From NCBI GenBank assembly GCA_964030785.1, contig OZ034970.1, positions 34,530,943-34,594,942 of the forward strand: DNA of 64,000 bases. Direction: 5' to 3'. Positions within the stretch are counted from its first letter, which is position 1; the number at the start of each line of letters is the position of its first letter. Positions 10,156 through 21,944 of the stretch are shown piece by piece. The position numbers and the translations under genes are program-made. The stretch is from Siderastrea siderea. Taxonomy: Eukaryota; Cnidaria; Anthozoa; Scleractinia; Rhizangiidae. The notes beneath the pieces are model-generated. The model saw only the letters and a program-made list of their open reading frames with translations, was not told the origin of the DNA and searched no databases.

Positions 10156-11634
10156 TAGACTGCAAGTAGTCTCTAATTTTGGCGATGGCGATTGTGGGGC
10201 GGGCAAAATACACACGCGCGCGCGCGAAATTTCGAGGAGACGCGACGCGAAGGGAGCGCCGAAAATTAGAGACTACAGACTTAGCCCAGGATTTTGACCT
10301 ATTTTGAGGTGTAAATTTCATATCGTCTTTCAAGCCAATTAAGCGCAGCCAATGGGGTCCCTTCTCTTGCCTCCTGTCATGTGTTTGCTCCTGTCATCGA
10401 TAAACTGCGGAAGATGTTATCGCAAATGAAACGGTTCACATTGTTTATTTGGATTAGACCAGTACTCGACCGGACGGGCCGTGATCGAGAGGAAAATTTC
10501 AGCCTCTCATCTCGAAGAAGAAATGAACATTGAGTTCGGAATTTCGGTCGTCAGTAAATTTTTAGTCCCAAGAAGCGGCCCTGTCATATCAAAAGCCCGT
10601 CAAACTCTTTTACGGTTTTAGCAGTCGCCGAGGTCATTTTCTTCGTCTCCAAAAACCCCATCGAAAAAAATTAATAAATAACATCGAAGACGCGGCAAAT
10701 TTTTTCTACTTTCACCGAAAGTTTGAGGTCGATGCTAACGAAAATGAAACTTCCAGCGAGCCAGGAAGTTTCTGTATATCAACAACAACAACACACTTTA
10801 TTTGCATTCCCAATTACAAATGGTATTGCAAAAGTATAGGAAAATAATGATAATAATAATACGAATTACATCTAAAGATATGTAAGGGTAAGTAATAGGA
10901 TCAACTAATTGACGATTGTTGCGATTGTACATATACTTGCAGTCGGCTCTTTTTCCGTACGTTGCATCTTATTCTAATCGGGCATAATTGTAAATGAGCT
11001 CTGCCGGCAGAGGTTGTTTTCGGCCACTTTCTAAGCTCACATCGGAAAAATTTGGTGGCTTGAGACGCGAAAAACCTCCTTCAACTTCGGCCGAAAATTT
11101 TATTTCAACGCGGAGCAAAACGAAGCGGCCAGCGAGCCGAGAGTGAGTTTTGTACTTTATCCGTGCAGACAATCCTTTGTTCCGGTCGATCGGTCCCGTA
11201 CCGATGTTAAAATTTAGATGAAATCTCAACTCTCAGTAGACGAGTGGATTGTGATTTTAACAGCTCTTGGAATGGCTTGGACAAACAATCTCCAGCCGAA
11301 CCGAATGTAATTTTGAACAACGCTCGCTAATTTGTCCAGAAAAGCCTGTAATCTGTCTGCCCTCTCAGTAAACTAAAACGGAGTCAATGTTATCATGAGT
11401 GTTGACAGCGGCTTGTGTACTGTTGCCAGATTGTTGACAAGTATCCAAAAAAGGGCCAATCAGAGTTTTGCGCTTGGAATGTACGCGCTTAATTCAAAAT
11501 CCTGGGCTAAGTCTGTAGTCTCTATTTTCGGCGCTCCCTTCGCGTCGCGTCTCCTCGAACTTTCGCGCGCGCGCGTGTGTATTTTGCCCGCCCCACAATC
11601 ACAATCGCCAAAATTAGAGACTACTCGCAGTCTA
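10156..11634. mobile_element. non-autonomous long-TIR DNA transposon, 9-bp duplication
   Basis: Terminal inverted repeats of about 142 bp (10156-10297 and 11494-11634) start TAGACTGC[A/G]AGTAGTCTC and contain a CG-alternating CACACGCGCGCGCGCG block. The target duplication TGGTTGTGA is exact (10147-10155 and 11635-11643). Long TIRs and a 9-bp duplication point to a Mutator-like (MULE) element. The interior has no transposase; an open frame at 10969-11229 (minus) shows nothing recognisable. Confidence 0.75.
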
Positions 11635-11643
11635 TGGTTGTGA

Positions 11644-12030
11644 GGATACGATGTGACCTCACAGATGCTGCACAATAAATTTCAATAGGGCATTTCAATC
11701 AATGTCATTCTTTCAAAGTCAATTGTAAAGTTGACCAGTCACTTAAAAAACTATTCAGCTTTATTCCCTTTTTATTTATATACTGTAATGAAAACGTGTA
11801 ATAAACATGAAGTTCATTAAATTGTGCTGTACCTGTTTACTTGTTCACCACTCTCCGTTCCATCTACCATCCCGGAGCTTTTTTTTAAATTCAAAATACC
11901 AATATTATTTAGTATTTCCTTAATTAGAGCAAGGTGTATTTCCAGTACCCATCTGCAGCTAACAAGATAAATAAAAATAATCCTCCACAAACGTCGTTTT
12001 ATAGGTTGTCCAACAAGGAAATGTAATTGA
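11644..12030. other. 3' flank of CMC gene, no other gene
   Basis: Contains the AATAAA-type signal near 11673 and AT-rich DNA up to the right subterminal array. Confidence 0.4.
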
Positions 12031-12035
12031 CATTT

Positions 12036-12325
12036 GGTGTAACTTTACACCTAGTTCGTGCATGACTTACACGATGCAGTGTTAAATCACACACCAGCGG
12101 TGTTAATTCCTGTTAAATCCTTGCAAGGGTTTTGCTACACAGTTTTGGTGCTAAAAAACACCAAGAAGGTGTAACATTTGGTGTAACTTTACACCTAGTT
12201 CGTGCATGACTTACACGATGCAGTGTTAAATCACACACCAGCGGTGTTAAATCCTGTTAAATCCTTCCAAGGGTTTTGCTACACAGTTTTGGTGTTAAAA
12301 AACACCAAGAAGGTGTTGCATCCCG
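12036..12325. repeat. two tandem 144-bp units, right subterminal array
   Basis: Units start at 12036 and 12180 (GGTGTAACTTTACACCTAG). They are made of GGTGT/ACACC inverted pairs, like the left array but with different unit sequence. Confidence 0.9.
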
Positions 12326-12484
12326 TTTCGATTACACCATTTTGGTGTTATCTAACACATAATTGGTGTGTTTTTCTAATTACACTCTGTCAGTGTTGTG
12401 GTAACACCAATATCGTGTAATTCTATACCAATCTCGGTGTTATTTAACACACTCGATTTTCCTGTGCTTGTGTGGTTCCAGTCT

Positions 12485-13156
12485 ATAAATTATACTATTT
12501 TCAGTTTTTCCATTTGCTGATTTTACGCAGGGTGCGTTGTTTTTCTTTAGTTTTGGAGGAGGTGAAAAAAGCAAGCCAAGGTTTTGTTGATAATTGCGGA
12601 AAGAAAAAAGGAGGCATTAAAAAATTTCGCTTTTTTCGGAGCATTTTTTATTGTCCTCACAAAGCAACGTTCTAGTTACATACACGCGAAGATAAATGTT
12701 CGTTGAATTCATTCCGAAATTCGGACCATTGGTTAAAGAAAATCCGCCAAATCTACAAGAAACAATGACAGAGTCTTCTCAACCCAAGAGTCCGAAATGT
12801 AGACCCTTAGCTTAAACAACTCCGCCTAAATCTACAATAATAAGGGGGAAAAATCCGCCAAAATCTACATTAAATAGTCTAGCCTGCGTAGCAAGCGTTT
12901 CGGTAAGGCTTTCCGCCCGTTCGATGCACTTTTCGCTTTTCTGGCCGCGGGAAAATTGGGACGGGCGCATCAGTGTTGCGCTCGCCCCAATTTTTGCGCA
13001 GCCAAAAAGCGAAAAACCCCTCCAACGGGAGGAAAGCCCTACGGAAACGCTTGCTACGCAGGCTATAAATAGACTTAGTGTTACGTTTTCCCAATCCAAG
13101 ATTCCGAATTTCGGACCCCTGGCTTAAACAATTCCGCCAAAATCTAAAATAAAAAG
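12485..13156. repeat. TCCGAAATTCGGACC / CGCCAAATCTACA degenerate repeats
   Basis: From about 12710 the sequence alternates CCGAAATTCGGACC and ATCCGCCAAATCTACAA blocks about 75 bp apart; the array resumes after the BEL insertion at 19895-19950 and another copy fills 53400-53960. No gene seen in 12485-12710. Confidence 0.6.
12881..13064. mobile_element. palindromic MITE
   Basis: 184 bp with terminal inverted repeats AGCCTGCGTAGCAAGCGTTTC/GAAACGCTTGCTACGCAGGCT extending inwards over most of each half. Flanks TAAATAGTCT and TAAATAGACT suggest a 9-10 bp target duplication. Related ends occur at 24989-25109. Confidence 0.75.
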
Positions 13157-13160
13157 TGAC

Positions 13161-13354
13161 TGTGGAAAACACGAGAAAGCTGACCACACTTTCACAATAT
13201 TCACAAAATTTTTATTCTCCCGAGTAAAAACACAGCTCCCATACAGCAACCCAACACCCCTCAAAAACCCCAAGAAAGCTATTGTTGTCTGGTTGATATT
13301 AAATTACTACAAAAATCAATCAACGATCGCTATCGCTATGTGCAGTTTCCGACA
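13161..13354 (-). repeat. BEL/Pao 3' LTR
   Basis: 194 bp starting TGTGGAAAAC and ending CCGACA on the plus strand; pairs with 19682-19875. Confidence 0.92.
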
Positions 13355-13660
13355 CACTCCCCCATGTGGTTTCTACAAGAAAGCATATGTAAACGGAAAC
13401 TTTGTCGCTAGAATAACGAATTTACGAAGTAACTGTAACCGAGGCTTAATCGTTCATTCAATGTTCTGCACCACCGCACTAGGTGCTTTGAAATTTCTGC
13501 TTAAAGAATATACGAGTTCAAGCTTATCAATCGATCAACTGTCCATTGAGATCACCATGTTCAGTTTCTACAGACTCTACATCTCCTCCTCCTGTAAAGC
13601 ATCTTGAATCCTCAAACCTGCAGCAACAGCGGCGTCGCGTCTAGAACGGGAAGGTCGTGG

Positions 13661-13978
13661 CTAGGGGTTTGGATCTGTGGTATTCTGTACCTGTACCGGG
13701 TTGTCGCACGCTAGCTCTAATGGGAAAAGGTGCTGCACCGGTCGTTCAAGGAAAGACTTCCCTGCACGCACGACTCCGTCACGACCCTCGAACAGATCTA
13801 CTATCAAGCCTAGCGACCACTTTCCACGATTGCTTTCATCTCCACGCGCAATGACCACATCACCTACTTTTAGAGTACACAGCTTGCCGCCAATTTTACA
13901 GTTGTGGCGTTCTCTGAGGGCGGATAAATATTCTCGGGACCAGCGTTTCCAGAGTGCATCTTTACAGGACTTCAGATA
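13661..13978 (-). pseudogene. BEL/Pao integrase C-terminus (split by a LINE)
   Basis: The minus-strand frame reads LKSCKDALWKRWSREYL... then GDVVIARGDES...RGKWSLG, the C-terminal domain that follows the Pao integrase core, and RPVQHLFPLEL near the natural stop at 13661. It continues the integrase frame that is cut by the LINE at 13979. No stop lies inside this segment. Confidence 0.8.
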
Positions 13979-14900
13979 TAATAATAATAATAATAATAAT
14001 AAGTCTTTATTTCATAAGATAAAAACACATATCCTATGTTACAAAAATTGATGGTAAAAAGCAAGCTACATTACATGAACTAAGACTATTATTCTAATGA
14101 AATAAATCAGCTAATTTGTATTTAAAAGTAAGGCGGTTAATAAAAGAGCTCATGAAGCGCTTCGTGTTTATTTTAGGTTTCACGGCCGACTTTCTTCTAA
14201 GCTCGTATTTGGTGTTCTTAACCTCCGGCAACATGTTATACAGCGGGTGACCCTCTAAGCCCATAACTTTAGTGCATATTTTCTTATCTTGTTTTTCTAA
14301 AAGATCTTGGATATCTATGCTATGTGAGATGTACCTACGCTTCTTACACCTATCCAAAAAACACTGGATCGTTGTTAGTTCAGCTTCAGCGGCTCCGTAC
14401 ACCGCAAGCCCGTATGAGATATTTGGTAGTACAATAGAATTGAAAAGGTAGTCAATTTCTGATTGATTGTACCCCTCTCTTCTAAGCGTCCTGAGCACAT
14501 GGAGAGACTTGTCTGCTTTTGTGAGTTTGTTCTTTACATGAGTGTTAAATCGGGTGTCAGACTGGAAAGTAACACCCAGCAGAATAAGTTCCTTAACCTG
14601 AGGTATTCCAGCTACTCTCTCAAAGATTTGTGCATTGCCTTTTTTCACAAAGGCAAGTTCTTTACATTTACTAGGATTACAGGTCATACAGTTGTTTTTT
14701 GACCATTCTAAGAACTGCATTACTAACTCGTTTGAACAGTCTATATCCCTCCACACCGGTGCAATAATGGTGGAGTCGTTCGCATATTTATACAAACAAG
14801 TTGTAGAGCCATTTTTAATCTCGAGGTCATTTAGAAAAATATTAAATAGGTAGGGGCCGCTGACACTATCCTGAGAAGTGCCTTGATTGACCTCTTTCCA
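13979..14900 (-). mobile_element. 5'-truncated LINE inserted in BEL integrase
   Basis: The minus-strand frame encodes the C-terminal half of a non-LTR reverse transcriptase: GTSQDSVSGPYLFNIFLNDLE (fingers/palm), CLYKYANDSTI (the catalytic YADD-like block appears as YAND), GVTFQSDTRFNTHV and the C-terminal tail, with the stop at 14094. The 3' end has a (TTA)n tail at about 13979-14000, typical of CR1/L2/RTE-like LINEs. Full 5' truncation at about 14900 is the usual outcome of incomplete target-primed reverse transcription. The open frame runs straight on from BEL integrase by chance. Confidence 0.8.
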
Positions 14901-15548
14901 AAGCCCTGAAGATCTACGTCTGCGAAGATCTACGTTCTCTTCTCTCCATGGTTCTTGTTCGGGCAGGCGAATGGATCTCTGAAACAGGAAGGAGGCAGGA
15001 GTGAGGAGGGGTAGCTGGACATCCTCCTCAACATAAGACAGCGGGCGACGGTTCAGCTGAGTTTCGACTTGAAGAACAACTTCAGAGAGCTCGGTCCAGG
15101 ACAGTAGCCCGCCTCCAATGGTCTTATAGAATGTTCGCTTGAAAAGTCCAATCAGCCGCTCGAATTGGCCACCCCACCATGGTGCTCTAGTTAAATTGAA
15201 ACTCCAGGCGATTCCTTCGTCAGATAGATAAGACTGGACTTTCTCGTCGCTCTGAATTTGCTTTAACCACCTTGCGGCTCCTACAAAGGTCTTTCCATTG
15301 TCAGAAAACACTTTCGCTGGTCTTCCTCGGCGAGCAACCATGCGCTTGAAACTTCCAAGAAAGGTCGTGGTCTCTTGATTTGGTAGTACTGCAAGGTGCA
15401 TGGCTCTTGACAAGCTGCAAGCGTACCGTACCAGGTAAGCCTTCCCCTCGACTCGTGGCGACTGGCGGTATTTGATTGGTCCAGCGAAGTCTACACCCAT
15501 GATTTGGAAGGCGCCTGACCTCTCTGTTCTTTCCGTAGGAAGCAGGCC
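14901..15548 (-). pseudogene. BEL/Pao integrase core
   Basis: After a TAA at 15549 the pol frame continues with GLLPTERTERSGAFQIMGVDFAGPI (first catalytic Asp), VFSDNGKTFVG (second Asp) and WGGQFERLIG (the Glu), followed by the ETQLNRRPLSY block. This is the DDE core of a Pao-type integrase that inserts the cDNA. It is cut at about 14900 by the LINE. Confidence 0.85.
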
Positions 15549-17489
15549 TTATGGAGGAGTAGCTTGCGCGACTGCTTGAAATCGTTTACATCCCCAGCAG
15601 CTCTTGACAACCTTTTTTGCTAACTTGCGTAGTCTTGGGATCCAATATTTCTCTCTAACTTCTGCCATAGTTAGACCGAGTCCCCCATGATGGGTGCGCA
15701 GATGTGCGTGACGCACCAATTTCTCAGTGAAAACAGAATCATCAGGTAAGTAGATGGGGTAACGTCCTTGAATACGCCCACGGCATTCTAGGATTTCCTC
15801 CCCGTTTGGCTGAAGATTGAGTTGTAGCTTGTCACTGGCCACCTTGGAAGTGTTCCGAGCGCGTGTTTGAACTCGACGGATCCACCAGGTGATTCTATCT
15901 TCGATTTCTGCTGTCGTTATTGGCCCAGCAATGCTCGGAGTACTGCGACGGGAATTTCGCACGAATCTCTCAACCCAGGCGCATACTCGTAAGACTTTCT
16001 GCAGATCATGTTTTTCAAGCAACTGATCAAATTCATCTTGCTTCTGGACAACGGTCACCGCAGCTAACACCTCTCGTACGATCTTTGACTCGGCTTCAGT
16101 TACTTCACTGACTGTAGTCACTGGATTTGGCGGCCAAGCGTGCCGATCTTGCAACCAACCAGGTCCATTCCACCACAAGTCTGCATCTGTAACGGAACCT
16201 CCGCGACTCCCTAGGTCAGCAGGATTCTGATCAGTCGGCACGTGTCTCCACTCGTTGATCTCGTGATCCTTGATTTTCTTCACGCGATTCGCCACGAATT
16301 GTCGGTACTCGCCATTACCGCGAATCCAATGGAGCGCAACAGAGCTGTCAAGCCAGCAATGGACTGATGTCACAGGGAACCCATCTAGTGCATGGCGAAT
16401 GTTATCTACTGAGCTCACTGCCATGTGTCCCGCAACCAACCCGAGTCTTGGTATGGTCAATCGCTGTTTAGCCAGACGCGCTTTCGCAGCCACCAGACCT
16501 TGTGTTGTTCCAGAGTCTTGTCTAACTACTGCGTACACTGCCGCAGCGACACCACGTTCGCTCGCGTCTCCAAATGCATGGAGCTCAACTGCATTGATTG
16601 GTTCCCGGTAGGGCGAAAACGTTCGCGTTACCACTATGTTCTCGGGCAAGTCGCTCTCCCAGCGCTTCCATCTCACAGCAAGGGCGTCCGGTAAGGGAGC
16701 GTCCCAGGCTTGTTTTAGCTCACAAGCCTCCCGATAGATGAGCATTCCTTGTAGCGTTGTGGGGGAAACTAGACCAAGGGGATCATAAATGTGAGCTAAC
16801 TTCCCCAGCATTCCTCTCTTGGTCGGCTCTGCTCTCTCTTGAGGGAATGTAATAGCCAGGGTGTCCGCGACCTTATCCCATTTGAGGCCAAGGAGTTTAC
16901 TTCCTTCTCTGGAAACATTTGTACTTAACTGCTGCTTGGCATAGGTATCTTCGCTGTCATTGATACAATCGCGAGGGTTTTCTTCTAACTCTGGCACGTT
17001 AGAATGCCATTTGTGCAGCTCGAAACCGGCGTCAGAGAAGATTGTCACGACATCACACTTGAGCTCTTTAGCTTTAGTGACAGTGGGACCACCAGAAATG
17101 AGATCGTCGACATATAGGCTGCGAAGAATCTCGGCAACACTCTGTGGTAGTTTCCCGCTCCAGCTCTCCAGGTGTTGTTCAATCACTCCTCCTAAAAGAA
17201 ACGGCGAGGGTGCGAGCCCGAACAGCGCCCTTGTAAACCTGAAGACTTGTACTTGTGTAGAATGCAGGTCATGCAACCAATGGAACCTCAGTGCATCACG
17301 CTCCCCTTCTCTGATGCGAACCTGTAAAAATGCCTGGCGCATGCCTCCAGCGAAGGCCACTGAATGGAATCTTCCACGTACTAAGACATCGTAGATTTTG
17401 TTTTGGAGGGCCGGACCAGGCTCTAGACAATCATTCAGAGAAGGCACTTCCTTTGCTCCCCGTGCAGAACAATCATAGACCACCGGCAT
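15549..17489 (-). pseudogene. BEL/Pao RT, RNase H and integrase zinc domain
   Basis: RT blocks VVYDCSARG, FAGGMRQAFLQV, LFGLAPSPFLLG and the catalytic SLYVDDLISG; Pao RNase H with LHAFGDASERGVAAAVY and HCWLDSSVALHWI; and the H-H-C-C zinc-binding domain HAHLRTHHGG...CWGCKRF before the stop at 15549. The frame is joined upstream only through a one-base shift at about 17490. Stop and frameshift make it inactive. Confidence 0.9.
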
Positions 17490-19645
17490 TTAGTAGTTTC
17501 AGCAGTTTCTCTGATAACCGCTCGATGAGGCATGTAAAACTCCTTTCCTGTAGCCTGCAAAGGAGCCGGCTCAACCACGCCTTCTGTCAGCTGATCCCGG
17601 ATGATTGCGTCGTATTCTCCCAGTTTTCCCATGCGGCGTAATTTGGACAGTTGAGTGTGTAGGCGTCGTAGACTACCCTCCTTGTTAGTTGGGAGAGGTG
17701 GATGATCTCCTTTTCACGGTAGTCCCGTTTCGTACCAGCCCTTTTCAGGATCTCGGGTCAGCTGTTCGCGAAACTCTTTGTACACTTCTAACTGATCACG
17801 TGCTGGTGAATCGGCTAACCCAAGTACATCTAAGGCGCACAGCTTCTCATAATCACTCACAGCATCCACGGCTAGAAAACCAGCGCTCACATCAGCTTCT
17901 ATTCCTGGTGCCATAAGTGCCCAGCCAAAACGAGTAAATTCAGCCACGGGCTCTCCACGGCGTCCAACGCGCGGTTGTGTGCGTGTACGGATCTGCGCGT
18001 ATTCGTTTGCTCCTAGGATGATGTGAACCGGTAGACGTCTGTCCGATGTCTGATCTTCCAACTCAACTCCAATCAGATGAGAGTGGTTAGCAATTCGCTC
18101 AGCGTACCGAGGGTTGTCAAGCATCAGTAACTCCCTTTTGTCAATTCGCGTGACACGCGTGTTCAACGCGAAGTCTCCTTTTACCGCCCGCAGACTCAAG
18201 TCGTACTCTTGCAGCTTTGTTGTTGTCACGCCCAATAACGTTGCCACGCGACGCGTTCCACTCCCAACCACACGCGCTCCGATAAGATCAATCAAAGTGG
18301 ACGACACATACGATTGACTCGCTCCACTGTCGAGGAGAGCGCGGAATTTCCGGCCATTGACGTCAACCATGACAACCGGATGAATAACAGACGATCCAGC
18401 GATGTTAGTTGTCAACCTAGGCTCAGACGCTTGTTGACAAAGCGACGTGTGGTGTCTTCTACGACACCTACGGCACGACAACTTGCTCGGGCATTTGTTG
18501 GCGCTATGTTGGCCCGCTGCACAATTAAAACAAAGCCTTTTGCTTACTAAAAAAGCCTTGCGTTCCGCGGGCGTAGAAATATCGCCGCAGTCCGACGAAA
18601 CATGCTCAGTGCTATCACAGTAGACGCATGAATTGTTGACATGCCGATCCTCCGAGAAAAAAACACGATCGCTTAAGGCAGGACGTTTAGAGCTGGTTGC
18701 ATTCGTGTCTGTCCATTTGCGTAACGCTTCTAGCAACTCCTTAAACGACCACGAACACCAATCACTGGGCACGTGTGAAACGAGCTCACTTCGCAGGAAT
18801 TCCAATTTCTTCACTAGGACATAATACGACACACCTTGAACTGATTCAAGCTTTCCCAGTGTTTCAAGACTCTCAATAGTAAAGAGAAGCTTTTCGTAAA
18901 ACTGGTGAACTTTGGCCACATTTCTTTCCGTTATCGTTGGCATCTCGAGAAGATTTATGACATAAGCTCCCGCGACCTCGTCTGGGTGACCATACTTTTC
19001 TCTAAGATATTTCTTTGCGCGCTCATAGCCTTCTTCGTTAAATGGCAGACCATCAATCGCTTGGCGAACTCTTGGCACCAGTAATTCCTTTAAGTGAGAG
19101 AACTTTGTAACTGCTGGAACGCTTTGAGAGTCGACCATCGCAGAAAACTGACTTTCAAAACGCACCCAATCAATCACAGTCCCGCTAAAAGGTGTAATGG
19201 ATAGCTTGGGAAGCTTTACAGCGGACCTATTCTCTTCCAGCTCCTTTTGTTTGAGGGCAGCTTGCAACTTTTGATTAAGAATTTGCTTCTCGTGCTCCAG
19301 ATCCTTTTCACACATCTCTTCCCGATCATGCTCTCTTTTCTCCTTGACAATTTGATCATAACCCTTTTGTAATTTATTTGCGTAATCATCTGCCAGACGC
19401 AGATCGTTCTCTATTTCTTCTGACCAGATTTCGACTTGCTCTTCTGACTCTCCCTGAGAAAACTTAGACTCCTGGATCGATCCTCTTAACTGATCTATTT
19501 CTCCCGCCAGTGAAACTACAGAAGTACGTTGTCGTTCGATGGTTTGCTTGTCACGATTTTCGATGATTTGGTCACACTTCTTAATCCTGAGACGTACAGC
19601 TTTTAGCTTCGCATCCAACTCACCCATTTGCTTATTTAGCGACAT
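17490..19645 (-). pseudogene. BEL/Pao gag and aspartic protease
   Basis: The start chosen is the ATG at 19645; the longer open frame begins inside the LTR at 19708. A coiled-coil region (ERQRTSVVSLAGEIDQLRG) is followed by a capsid-like middle, two or three Cys/His knuckles (CVYCDSTEHVSSDC, CFNCAAGQHSANKC, CRRCRRRHHTSLC) and the protease active site LLDSGASQSYV. A TGA at 17714-17716 replaces what is probably Trp after YETGLP, and the frame then reaches the shift at about 17490. Confidence 0.88.
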
Positions 19646-19681
19646 CTTGAGGACCTCGGTCCCGTCGGAAGGTGCCAGTAA

Positions 19682-19875
19682 TGTGGAAAACACGAGAAAG
19701 CTGACCACACTTTCACAATATTCACAGAATTTTTATTCTCCCGAGTAAAAACACAGCTCCCATACAGCAACCCAACACCCCTCAGAAACCCCAAGAAAGC
19801 TATTGTTGTCTGGTTGATATTAAATTACTACAATAATCAACCAACCATCGCTATCGCTATGTGCGGTTTCCGACA
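19682..19875 (-). repeat. BEL/Pao 5' LTR
   Basis: 194 bp, six substitutions from 13161-13354. A TGGCACCTTCCGACGGGAC segment just inside it on the minus strand (about 19660-19678) is the likely primer-binding site; I cannot name the tRNA. Confidence 0.9.
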
Positions 19876-19879
19876 TGAC

Positions 19880-20224
19880 AAAAGCTTCCTACTCAAAGGG
19901 TCCGAATTTCGGACCCTTAGTGTAACCGAATCCCCAAAATCTACAATAAGTAACATGAAAATTTGAAATCCTAGAACCCTGAATTTTGCAGATGAGTTCT
20001 GAGAGCACAGATAGAGGTAAATCGATGCTCCTTGCTTCTTTAACTCATACTCTTAAAAAAAAAACATATAATACTTTGCGAATGTTTGTTGGCTTCTTTT
20101 ATGAAAAGTAGAACGTTCTCCACTCACGTTCTCCACCGCTGCGGGCTACATAATATGTCACTGACTTAGACATTTTCTCATGCACTTAATCACTTAGAAG
20201 CTATTCGCAAGGAAACAGCTAATA
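19880..20224. other. remainder of the CCGAAATTCGGACC repeat, no gene
   Basis: Continues the array interrupted by BEL (repeat block at 19895-19950), then plain AT-rich DNA. Confidence 0.5.
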
Positions 20225-20448
20225 GACCACGAGCAGTCTCTCGTTCCGCTCAGGGATAGTCGAGAAAAAGCGACAAATTGGCCTAAAATCACGTGCGGCG
20301 TTAAAACGTGACGCGCGTGACAAGCCGCTCGACGCGCGCGTCACGTTTTAACGCCACACGCGATTTAGGCGATTTTCGCGCTCTCTCGCTTGTTCGCTTT
20401 TTCTAACTCTCGACTATCACTGAGCGGAACGAGAGACTGCTCGTAGCC
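20225..20448. mobile_element. palindromic MITE, GACCACGAGCAGTCTCTC family
   Basis: Both ends carry GAGCAGTCTCTCGTTCCGCT...(inverted) and the centre holds a second inverted pair (CGTGCGGCGTTAAAACGTGACGC / GCGTCACGTTTTAACGCC). A diverged copy lies at 53193-53379. Confidence 0.8.
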
Positions 20449-21921
20449 TAGTAGACAGTTAACAAAGTTCAAAGCAAAAACGTGGAATACCGGTGTCGTT
20501 TATATAAGTCCCAAACCTCCAAAAGTAATTTCTTGACGTAAATTAGTAAGCCCTTGTCCACCAAGAAAAGAATGTCTTTCATGAAAATTAACCGGAAAAA
20601 AATGTGATCGGTCGTGAAAAGCTAGATTAAAGCTACGCAAAAAGGAAGAGAATATACTTGGTGTGCTGTCTTCTAATTCTTCCACGTGTGTGATTTCCAA
20701 AATACCTCTAGCTCCCTCGCCCTTCAAAAACTTGTGAACTGCAGTGAATGAGGTTATCATTTGATCCGGCTTGAAGAATATTGTCGCTTGCCAGCGTCCG
20801 TTGAAGTATTACAAACGGTCTTATTCTGCATCACTCTATCCTGACATAGTCTTTTCATTCCTTGGTTTAAGTTTGCTTGCTATCCATTCCTTGTGATTTG
20901 CATTGTTTACCGAGCGAAAATTTCCGTGATTGCCGTGTCGGTTGAAGCTAAGTATTCACGTTTTCTTAGTCGATGAACATATAATCAGTTTTCTTCTCCG
21001 AAGTAGACAGTTTCGATCTTCAATTCTTCGATCGTGACCAATGAACTGTGTTTCTTTCATAGTGCTTCTATCCGTTTTCACTTAGTGTCCTTAGCCAAGC
21101 TGCAAAACTGGTGAATTGATGCAATCTGCTTCAAGATCCCGGTTTTTGTTGGCAAAACAATTTCTGGGTGTGGAAACCGCACTGCAATGTGTCATAGCTG
21201 ATAAATGTGAGGTATTCAACAGTCAGGAAGTAATTAAACAATACAAAGAAGGCAATGTGGACCGTTTGCTAAATAGAAGTGGGTTTTTACACGTTCGCAT
21301 CCAGTTCAAAATCTGCAGTTGGCGGATATCGCTTTGAGTGTTCCAACAGTTTAAAAAGTTTTAGTACGCTTTGCTTGTGCCGTAACGAATGACAGGAGCA
21401 ATAGACGATGAAGAAGACCTTCTTTTCGATCAGACCGCTGAACGATTCCGGGAGCCGATAGTTTATACTCTTTCAGAAAATGCCTGAACTTGAGAGCAGA
21501 AATTTTCTCTCAAGATCGACATGTTGAAAGGTAAGGCAAACATGGATCCCTCTCGCAGAGGACCTGTGTATAGGTTTAAAGCTGACATTACTCAACTACG
21601 GTTCGGTGACTTAACATGATCATTCGTCTTGCTAGTAAAAAAATATTTGCTGTTGGATTTGATCACCTAACAGTCAACAAGCCTGGCCTCTACACCTTAT
21701 GAATGCAATAATTTGTGGCTCCAGTCTCCAATCATATTTCTTATTATTATCATCTTTTTTTTTTAACCGAGCATCTTGCACGCCTTAACGCCAGAAAAGT
21801 TTGATGTGTTTCTTACAGTCAGTTAGCATTGCGTTATTATTTCGTTTCTCAGGTGCTTTTCATTTCTTGTGCGCCATGCCAAAGATAGATAATTAGATTA
21901 CGAAATCGTTTCCTGACGGCG
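20449..21921. other. no gene recognised
   Basis: Short frames (20500-20760 minus, 21116-21337 plus) have no recognisable content. 21815-21921 resembles 51335-51450 and appears to be the left flank of the inverted-repeat insertion that follows. Confidence 0.4.
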
Positions 21922-21944
21922 TGTTTATCAATGGGTGTGGACAA

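Larger units (their letters stand above)
2559..12466. mobile_element. CACTA-like (CMC/EnSpm) DNA transposon, 9.9 kb
   Basis: The left end reads CACAGAAAAATCGTGAGTGTT and the right end is its inverted counterpart ...ACTCGATTTTCCTGTG. The empty site is preserved at 63155-63175 (GTGACTTGTGTGG), which shows a 2-bp target duplication CT (2557-2558 and 12467-12468). Both ends carry arrays of short GGTGT/ACACC inverted motifs over several hundred bases, as in the subterminal repeats of CACTA elements. No complete transposase is visible; two candidate exons (3490-3807, 8909-9093, minus) and one 3' coding fragment (9885-10155, plus) remain. Ngaro and a long-TIR element are nested inside. Assignment to CMC rests on termini, duplication length and subterminal repeats only. 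Confidence 0.7.
13161..19875 (-). mobile_element. BEL/Pao LTR retrotransposon, decayed
   Basis: Two 194-bp LTRs (TG...CA) flank gag-protease-RT-RNase H-integrase read on the minus strand. The target duplication is TGAC (13157-13160 and 19876-19879). I count 6 differences between the LTRs (about 3%). The single gag-pol frame is broken by a TGA at 17714, a frameshift at about 17490, a TAA at 15549 and a LINE insertion in the integrase. Confidence 0.92.

Noticed and set aside
14463..14853. Plus-strand frames over the BEL/LINE region
   Set aside because: Antisense to clear LINE reverse-transcriptase coding.
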